A DNA stretch of 11,443 nt from the NCBI GenBank assembly GCA_963643035.1, contig CAVIKO010000160.1:1-11443 (forward strand). The letters run 5' to 3'. The position numbers and the translations under genes were made by a program. Shown here in pieces: positions 7,608 to 11,443 of this stretch; within the stretch, counting starts at the first letter, position 1; every line of letters begins with the position of its first letter. This stretch comes from UMGS1696 sp963643035 (GTDB lineage: Bacteria > Bacillota > Clostridia > Oscillospirales > CAG-272). The notes beneath the pieces are model-generated. The model did not search any database. It was not told the DNA's origin and saw nothing but the letters and a program-made list of their open reading frames with translations.

Positions 7608-7638
7608 AAAAAAAAAGGACCAACAAAATAGTTGGTCC
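7608..7638 (-). terminator. Intrinsic terminator, possible attenuator before the TasA-sipW operon
   Basis: A perfect 8-base stem (GGACCAAC, 7617-7624, with 7631-7638) with a 6-base loop is followed on the minus strand by 9 T (7616-7608). It would end transcripts from the diadenylate cyclase gene, whose stop is at 7677. It also lies downstream of element copy F (7656-7670) and only 34 bases (7575-7607 plus the T run) from the TasA-like start. This leaves little room for a separate promoter, so it may work as an attenuator of the secretion operon. Confidence 0.85.
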
Positions 7639-7655
7639 ATGTTTTCGTAGGTCTA

Positions 7656-7670
7656 TTCAATGTATTGTTA
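7656..7670 (-). promoter_or_regulatory. Repeated upstream element, degenerate copy F
   Basis: The minus strand reads TAACAATACATTGAA. It shares AACAAT-N2-ATT with the other copies but lacks the TTAT end. It begins just after the diadenylate cyclase stop (7677-7679) and precedes the hairpin at 7617-7638. It could be the promoter of the TasA-sipW-LRR operon, about 80 bases from the start codon. Confidence 0.35.
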
Positions 7671-7676
7671 TGCTGA

Positions 7677-8288
7677 TTATTTGATTTTATTCAAAATATC
7701 GAATAAGCTGGCCGCATCGGGAACCTCTTCGAGCTTGCCGCGCTGCGATATCTCGACTTTGCCGGTTTCCTCGGATACGATAAGCGCAGTGGCATCGGTC
7801 ATCTTCGTTATGCCCATGGCTGCGCGGTGCCTTGCCCCGCATTTGAACCCAACGTCATCCCCACATATCGCATTGACGAACACCGCAGCTCTGTCGATGA
7901 TGCCGCGTCTTATTATCGCGGCCCCATCATGAAGCTTTGTACCGGGGAAGAATATGTCTTCCAGAAGACTGGCGGTGACCGGCGCTTTTATCTGCGTTCC
8001 TTTGCTGGTCATGAGCCCGATCGGGAGGACCTTCGGAAAAATAATCAGCGCGCCGATATGCTTTTTGGACATGCTGAAAACCGATTCGACGATGATTTCG
8101 GCATAATCGTCCGATAAGCCGGCTTCTTTGGATTCGGCGATGTCGGACTCAAGCCGATTGTCGTATTCCTCGACTTTGCGTTTGTTTATGATCTGGACAT
8201 CGGCATTGCTGATAGTCGATGAGCCGTTCTTTCTTATGTCTTTGGCAAGCTCAGCCAATATAGAATCTATCTCTGTTTTTTTGCTCAT
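7677..8288 (-). CDS. Soluble diadenylate cyclase, CdaS-like (c-di-AMP synthesis)
   Basis: This is a 203-residue enzyme expected to join two ATP into c-di-AMP, a messenger controlling potassium and osmolyte balance and the cell envelope in Bacillota. The ATG at 8288 follows GGAGG by 7 bases. The DAC domain spans about 75-195 and shows GALIIFPK, the DGA motif (D121-A123 in KLHDGAAII), RHR (R153-R155 in GARHRAAMGITKMTDA) and VSEETG. The usual Thr of GTRHR is Ala; Bacillus CdaS also departs from GTRHR at that position, as far as I recall. The N-terminal 75 residues are charged helices without any membrane segment, so this is not the three-helix membrane CdaA and lacks the DisA DNA-binding part. 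In Bacillus CdaS the N-terminal helices restrain activity. It follows the VTC-domain gene by 13 bases and also has its own element copy D, which overlaps the end of that gene. Confidence 0.9.
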   Translation of the reverse strand: MSKKTEIDSILAELAKDIRKNGSSTISNADVQIINKRKVEEYDNRLESDIAESKEAGLSDDYAEIIVESVFSMSKKHIGALIIFPKVLPIGLMTSKGTQIKAPVTASLLEDIFFPGTKLHDGAAIIRRGIIDRAAVFVNAICGDDVGFKCGARHRAAMGITKMTDATALIVSEETGKVEISQRGKLEEVPDAASLFDILNKIK

Positions 8289-8301
8289 GAGGCTGCCTCC
8301 G

Positions 8302-9006
8302 TTATGATAATCGATTGTTGAGAACCGTTTTTCGACATGCTTTGGCGTATTTGCTGTATCCACATTGCTTTATCGAGCGGCTTTTGAAGAATTCGGCGAG
8401 CCATCCGGGCTCATCCGATGCCGTCTTTATCTCAACGATATGTTTTTTCGGGCTCAGCAGATGCGTTCCAGATGGAGGATTGTGCAGCGATATGCCGTCG
8501 CCGAACGCGTACCTGACATCGCTGTCGATGGTCACCCGCAGGTCTGAGCCTGGCTCCGATGATGAATATGACTCGCGGCGATATGATATAAGCGCTTTCG
8601 GTTTCAGCCCAGGATACCCGCGCACGATGTCTTTAAGCATATCCCCGAAGTCGCCATCTATGATGCTCTCTCCGGAAATCGCCGCAAAAGCGCCCTCTTC
8701 CGTGATGCCGATGCGCCGCTTATCAACCACGCCGCGCGTTTTGCGTTTTATCTCCAGCTTGCCGCATGCGCCATCGTCCAATATACCATATGAGCGGAAC
8801 CGTATCTTTTCTTTGTTTTTCGGGTCGTCTATGCATTTTCTGATCAAGGCGAAATCGTCTGTGTCGAAATATATCGTCAGAACGAGGTCCGTGTCATGCA
8901 TCTGCCGGGTCATCGCATTTCCAAGCAGCTCTTTCCTAAGGTCGGCGAGGTCATTGTCATAGACGATGTATTTGTAATCTTTTCTTGAGAATCTCTCAAT
9001 ATCCAT
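8302..9006 (-). CDS. VTC-domain protein, putative polyphosphate polymerase
   Basis: This is a 234-residue protein resembling the VTC domain (the catalytic tunnel of yeast Vtc4, which makes polyphosphate from ATP). The ATG at 9006 follows GGAGG by 7 bases. Visible family features are a KDYKY start (9-13), YFDT at 46-49, the basic KIRFRSYG strand with R69 and R71, LEIKRK with E85 and K87, KRR at 96-98, YRRES near 142-146, a DLRVTID strand, the acidic-basic HIVEIKT strand near 195, and SKY near the C terminus. These correspond to the alternating basic and acidic tunnel strands of the family. No membrane segment is present, so it would be cytosolic unless held by a partner; the DUF4956 or CotH partners often found beside bacterial VTC proteins are not in this window. 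It lies between topA and the cyclase and starts 17 bases after a hairpin, so it probably depends on readthrough from topA. Other CYTH-superfamily phosphatases are a less likely alternative. Confidence 0.8.
   Translation of the reverse strand: MDIERFSRKDYKYIVYDNDLADLRKELLGNAMTRQMHDTDLVLTIYFDTDDFALIRKCIDDPKNKEKIRFRSYGILDDGACGKLEIKRKTRGVVDKRRIGITEEGAFAAISGESIIDGDFGDMLKDIVRGYPGLKPKALISYRRESYSSSEPGSDLRVTIDSDVRYAFGDGISLHNPPSGTHLLSPKKHIVEIKTASDEPGWLAEFFKSRSIKQCGYSKYAKACRKTVLNNRLS
8304..8320 (-). promoter_or_regulatory. Repeated upstream element, copy D
   Basis: The minus strand reads CAACAATCGATTATCAT, with a perfect AATCGATT centre. It lies inside the last codons of the VTC-domain gene (encoding Asn-Asn-Arg-Leu-Ser) and 15 bases before the cyclase ATG at 8288. 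If TATCAT is a -10, the start of transcription would fall on the GGAGG site; if AACAAT is the -10, a normal short leader results. Confidence 0.55.
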
Positions 9007-9017
9007 TTATGTGCCTC

Positions 9018-9049
9018 CAAAAACAGACAGGGTGTTAATCCCTGTCTGT
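9018..9049 (-). terminator. Hairpin at the end of topA, directly upstream of the VTC gene's ribosome binding site
   Basis: A perfect 10-base stem (ACAGACAGGG, 9023-9032, with 9040-9049) has a 7-base loop that contains the topA stop TAA (9035-9037). On the minus strand it is followed by five T and then GGAGG for the VTC-domain gene. It looks like a moderate terminator. Because no space remains for a promoter before the start at 9006, it must allow some readthrough, or else act to stabilise the topA message. Confidence 0.7.
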
Positions 9050-11125
9050 GGAATTTTCATCGATTGCTTGGTTGCCGGCGAGTTTCTTGAACTCTTCCTC
9101 GGTGAATATTTTCTTATGCTTCGGGAATCCTGAGCATGCGTAAAACCGTTTTCCGGCCGAGCTCGTTCTGATGACTATCTCTTTGCCGCACTGTGGACAC
9201 ATGACGCCCGTTTTGATGGGGGCTGGCTTCGCAGGCGCGGATGGCTGATTCGGGTCCTGAACCCTTTCGGTGTATGAGCACCCGGTCGATTTGCCATTAT
9301 ACCCAGAGCATGCGATGAACTTGCCGTATCTGCCGACGCGGTAAACGAGCTCTTTCCCGCATTTGGGACAGGCTCTGCCAACCGGCTCGGCTTTCGGCTT
9401 GACTGATTCCATCGTTCTGGCGTTGGTGATATCCGCCTGAAGCTTACCATAGAATTCGGTCAGGAAGCTGACTCTGTCGATTTTGCCTTCGGATATCATG
9501 TCAAGCCCGCTTTCCATCTCGGATGTGTATGTGAGATTTATGATGTCGCCGAACGCCGAGTCGAGGAATTTCGACAGGCGCATTCCTTTGTCGGTGACTT
9601 TGAGCGTCTTGCCTTCTTTTTCGGTGTATCCTCTGGCCGGGTCCTCGAGAACGGCGATTGTGTTCGCGGTCGTCGATGGGCGGCCGATTCCAAGCTCATC
9701 CATTTTCTTGACGAGCGATGTCTCGGTGTATCTGCCTGGGGCGGATGTCGTTTTCTCGGCCAGCCTGAGCTTGCCGGCGTTGATCTTGGAATTCAACGGA
9801 AGGTCAGGATATTTCGCGGCCTCATCATCATCCTCTTTATAAGGATACGCTTTCTTGAATCCATCGAATTTTATCTTATGCGTTGAGTATGCGAATTTAT
9901 GCTTCCCGTTGTAAATCGAATACTCGGTGTCGCTCATTATGCAGTCTTTCATAGATGACGCAACTGTTCTGGCATATATGATCTCATATACCTTGATCAG
10001 CTGGCTGTCCATGATATGCGTTTTGAGCTTAGCCGGGGTCATGCCGAGGTCGATGACGCGAAGGCATTCATGCCCATCCTGGACGTTCTTGCCTTTCTTC
10101 GCCGTCTTCGGTTTGCTGTAATATTCCTCACCATACTCGGTCTTGACGAATTCCGCCAAAGAATCGGCGAACTCGCTGTTCATATCGGTCGAGTCGGTTC
10201 TCAGATATGTGATCAGCGCGACGTGCGACCCTCCAATGTCAATGCCTTCGAACAGCTTCTGCGCGCATTCCATGGCGCGTTTTGGGGAATATCCGAGTTT
10301 GCCGGAAACTTCCTGCTGGAAGGTGCTTGTCGTGAATGGCGGTTTGGCCGCGACCGTTCTGTCTTTGCTTTCTATGCTCTTCAGCACATATTCGCCGCCA
10401 TCGCATTCGGACACAATCGACTTCGCCGTCGGCTCATCCGGAATCGTCGTCATCTTCTTTCTGTCCGTGCCTTTGTACTGCGCCTCGTAATCGATGCCAT
10501 TCACGTTGAACGGCAGATACAGCTCATAGTATTTCTTTGGGACAAAAGCCGCGATTTCGTCTTCGCGCATCGCGAGAATCTTAAGAGCCGCCGATTGGAC
10601 GCGCCCCGCCGATCTGGCGGAGACCTTCGTCATGACGATCGGCGATACGCGATATCCGATTATCTTATCGAGAATCGCGCGGGATATCGCCGCTTGCGCT
10701 TTGCTGTCGTCGATTTTCCTCGGATGCTTCAGCGCTTCGGTGACCGCGTTTTTGGTTATCTCATGAAATGTGACGCGCTCATATTGGTCATCTTTGAGCT
10801 TGAGCGTGTCCCTGAGATGATACGCAATCGCCTCGCCCTCATTGTCTGGGTCGGATGCCAGTATGACTTTATCGGCGGTCTTCGCGGCCGCCTTCAATTG
10901 CTTCACGATGTCTTTCTTGCCGGAATCAATGACGTAATCCGGAGCGAATCCATTGTCGACGTCGATTCCCATGTTGTATTTTCCGGAATCCTGGATTTTC
11001 GTCACATGGCCTACGCTGGCCATTATGATGTAATTGTCTGGAAGAAACGACTGCAGCGTGCGAACCTTGTTTGGGGATTCGACGACGATCAGCGTTTTCC
11101 CGGCATTCGCTTTGGAGGCGGGCAT
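9035..11125 (-). CDS. topA: DNA topoisomerase I (type IA)
   Basis: This is a 696-residue enzyme that relaxes negative supercoils by cutting one strand through a tyrosine. The TOPRIM domain at the N terminus has E16 in VVESPNK and the acidic cluster D92-x-D94-N95-E96-G-E98; the fourth position is usually Arg (DPDREGE), so N95 is unusual. The SARSAGRVQS region follows, then the catalytic Y307 in ITYLRTDS, and the PGRYTETSLVKKMDELGIGRPST box. Two C-terminal zinc ribbons start at C586 (CPKC...CSGY...GC, four Cys) and C643 (CPQC...CSGFPKH, where His probably replaces the fourth Cys). Length is normal for Bacillota. The ATG (11123-11125) overlaps by one base the TGA of the HTH gene upstream, with GAGG about 10 bases before it, so translation is probably coupled. 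In Bacillota topA usually follows dprA; here it does not. Confidence 0.97.
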   Translation of the reverse strand: MPASKANAGKTLIVVESPNKVRTLQSFLPDNYIIMASVGHVTKIQDSGKYNMGIDVDNGFAPDYVIDSGKKDIVKQLKAAAKTADKVILASDPDNEGEAIAYHLRDTLKLKDDQYERVTFHEITKNAVTEALKHPRKIDDSKAQAAISRAILDKIIGYRVSPIVMTKVSARSAGRVQSAALKILAMREDEIAAFVPKKYYELYLPFNVNGIDYEAQYKGTDRKKMTTIPDEPTAKSIVSECDGGEYVLKSIESKDRTVAAKPPFTTSTFQQEVSGKLGYSPKRAMECAQKLFEGIDIGGSHVALITYLRTDSTDMNSEFADSLAEFVKTEYGEEYYSKPKTAKKGKNVQDGHECLRVIDLGMTPAKLKTHIMDSQLIKVYEIIYARTVASSMKDCIMSDTEYSIYNGKHKFAYSTHKIKFDGFKKAYPYKEDDDEAAKYPDLPLNSKINAGKLRLAEKTTSAPGRYTETSLVKKMDELGIGRPSTTANTIAVLEDPARGYTEKEGKTLKVTDKGMRLSKFLDSAFGDIINLTYTSEMESGLDMISEGKIDRVSFLTEFYGKLQADITNARTMESVKPKAEPVGRACPKCGKELVYRVGRYGKFIACSGYNGKSTGCSYTERVQDPNQPSAPAKPAPIKTGVMCPQCGKEIVIRTSSAGKRFYACSGFPKHKKIFTEEEFKKLAGNQAIDENSTDRD

Positions 11126-11328
11126 CAGATTTTATCCTCGTTCAAGAACGTCGTGTTTCTGTCGATGTATTCTTGAATCTGCTCTTTGGTGAAATAGCGG
11201 TGCGTGTTCTGAGTGATGCAATCAATCTTTCCGGTCTTGACCCATTTCTTGAGAGTGGCGGTCGTGATTCCGAACATCTTCGCGACCTCACTCGATTTGT
11301 AAAGTAGTTTATTGCTGTCCAATTCCAT
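11125..11328 (-). CDS. Small MerR/excisionase-type helix-turn-helix DNA-binding protein
   Basis: This is a 67-residue protein. AGGAG lies 6 bases before the ATG. Almost the whole protein is a winged HTH of the HTH_17/MerR type: YKSSEVAKMFGITTATLKKW (residues 10-29) is the helix-turn-helix with the recognition helix ATLKKWVKTGK. It is followed by an RYFTKEQIQEYI wing and helix; there is no effector domain. Such proteins are excisionases or small regulators that bend DNA. Its stop overlaps the topA start, so the two proteins would be made together. It may regulate its own operon or bind the repeated dyad element seen across this window; both ideas are inference. No integrase is visible, so an excisionase role has no support here. 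Confidence 0.8.
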   Translation of the reverse strand: MELDSNKLLYKSSEVAKMFGITTATLKKWVKTGKIDCITQNTHRYFTKEQIQEYIDRNTTFLNEDKI

Positions 11329-11340
11329 ATGATCTCCTTT

Positions 11341-11361
11341 CGGCCATCGCTCATATGACCG
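11341..11361 (-). other. Leader hairpin before the HTH-topA operon
   Basis: The minus strand can pair CGGUCAU with AUGGCCG (six standard pairs and one G-U) around a 7-base loop, between element copy E and the AGGAG site. It is short and could be chance. It would lie in the 5' leader if transcription starts within or just after the element. Confidence 0.3.
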
Positions 11362-11363
11362 TT

Positions 11364-11380
11364 TTTATAATTGATTGTTA
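11364..11380 (-). promoter_or_regulatory. Repeated upstream element, copy E
   Basis: The minus strand reads TAACAATCAATTATAAA, 35 bases before the ATG of the HTH gene at 11328. The probable promoter or operator of the HTH-topA operon. TTATAA gives the best -10-like match among the copies. The stretch upstream (11381-11422) is strongly A/T-rich. Confidence 0.6.
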
Positions 11381-11413
11381 CGACGCTTTTTTATAATAAT
11401 TATGATTAAAAAG

Positions 11414-11442
11414 TATAAAAAAGGCGAAGTATATGCTTCGCC
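11414..11442 (-). terminator. Intrinsic terminator of a minus-strand gene outside the window
   Basis: A 7-base stem (GGCGAAG, 11423-11429, with CTTCGCC, 11436-11442) has a 6-base loop. On the minus strand it is followed by CCTTTTTTATACTTTTT. It should end a gene lying to the right of the window and insulate the HTH-topA operon. The window edge could hide a longer stem. Confidence 0.75.
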
Positions 11443-11443
11443 C

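Noticed and set aside
7575..7640. Upstream start for the TasA-like protein at 7640
   Set aside because: It would translate through the terminator hairpin and T run, and it places 22 unusual residues before a classical signal peptide. The ATG at 7574 has GGAGG.
8289..8363. Upstream start for the diadenylate cyclase at 8363
   Set aside because: It lies inside the VTC-domain gene and lacks a ribosome binding site; the ATG at 8288 has GGAGG at good spacing.
10016..11176. Long plus-strand open frame opposite topA
   Set aside because: It is antisense to a clearly identified topA, with an Arg- and His-rich product typical of a shadow frame.
11125..11328. HTH protein as a phage excisionase marking an integrated element
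   Set aside because: No integrase, attachment repeat or phage gene is visible nearby, and it is coupled to the housekeeping topA gene.

Overview
The window looks like chromosomal DNA from an uncultured Bacillota, probably a Bacilli- or Mollicutes-related lineage. The grounds are a SipW-type signal peptidase with TasA-like substrates, a BspA-type leucine-rich-repeat surface protein, a soluble CdaS-like diadenylate cyclase, purine-rich Shine-Dalgarno sites before nearly every gene, and intrinsic terminators. TGA is used as a stop (the genes ending at 798 and 11125), so this is not the Mycoplasma code. The lineage assignment is inference.

Layout: every gene except one is on the minus strand. 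From right to left: (i) 11443-11381 holds the terminator of a gene outside the window; (ii) 11380-7677 holds a small MerR/excisionase-type HTH protein coupled to DNA topoisomerase I (topA), then a VTC-domain (polyphosphate polymerase-like) protein, then a diadenylate cyclase; (iii) 7574-5204 is a compact three-gene secretion operon: TasA/camelysin-like secreted protein, SipW-type signal peptidase, and a leucine-rich-repeat protein with the same kind of signal peptide; (iv) 2552-5176 is the only plus-strand gene, a CtpE-like P-type cation ATPase, converging on the secretion operon at a shared bidirectional terminator; (v) 1-2366 holds two unrecognised proteins, with visibly more A+T-rich codon use, that share a 30-odd-residue 'LLxxNGFE' module.

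The strongest non-coding signal is a repeated element, consensus YAACAATCNATTATCWT. It lies upstream of six genes and always points in the direction of the gene that follows. Five copies match well; one, before the TasA-like gene, is degenerate. It contains an imperfect dyad (ACAAT-N2-ATTAT) and has no obvious TTGACA at the usual distance. It may be the lineage's promoter or a shared operator. Two terminator-like hairpins lie directly upstream of ribosome binding sites (before the VTC gene and the TasA-like gene), which suggests readthrough or attenuation.

Functionally the window joins surface and matrix protein export, DNA topology, c-di-AMP synthesis, possible polyphosphate synthesis and cation transport. 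No phage, IS, CRISPR or RNA gene could be firmly identified. No gap between genes exceeds 300 bases; the longest, 2367-2551, holds two copies of the repeated element and a run of 12 A.
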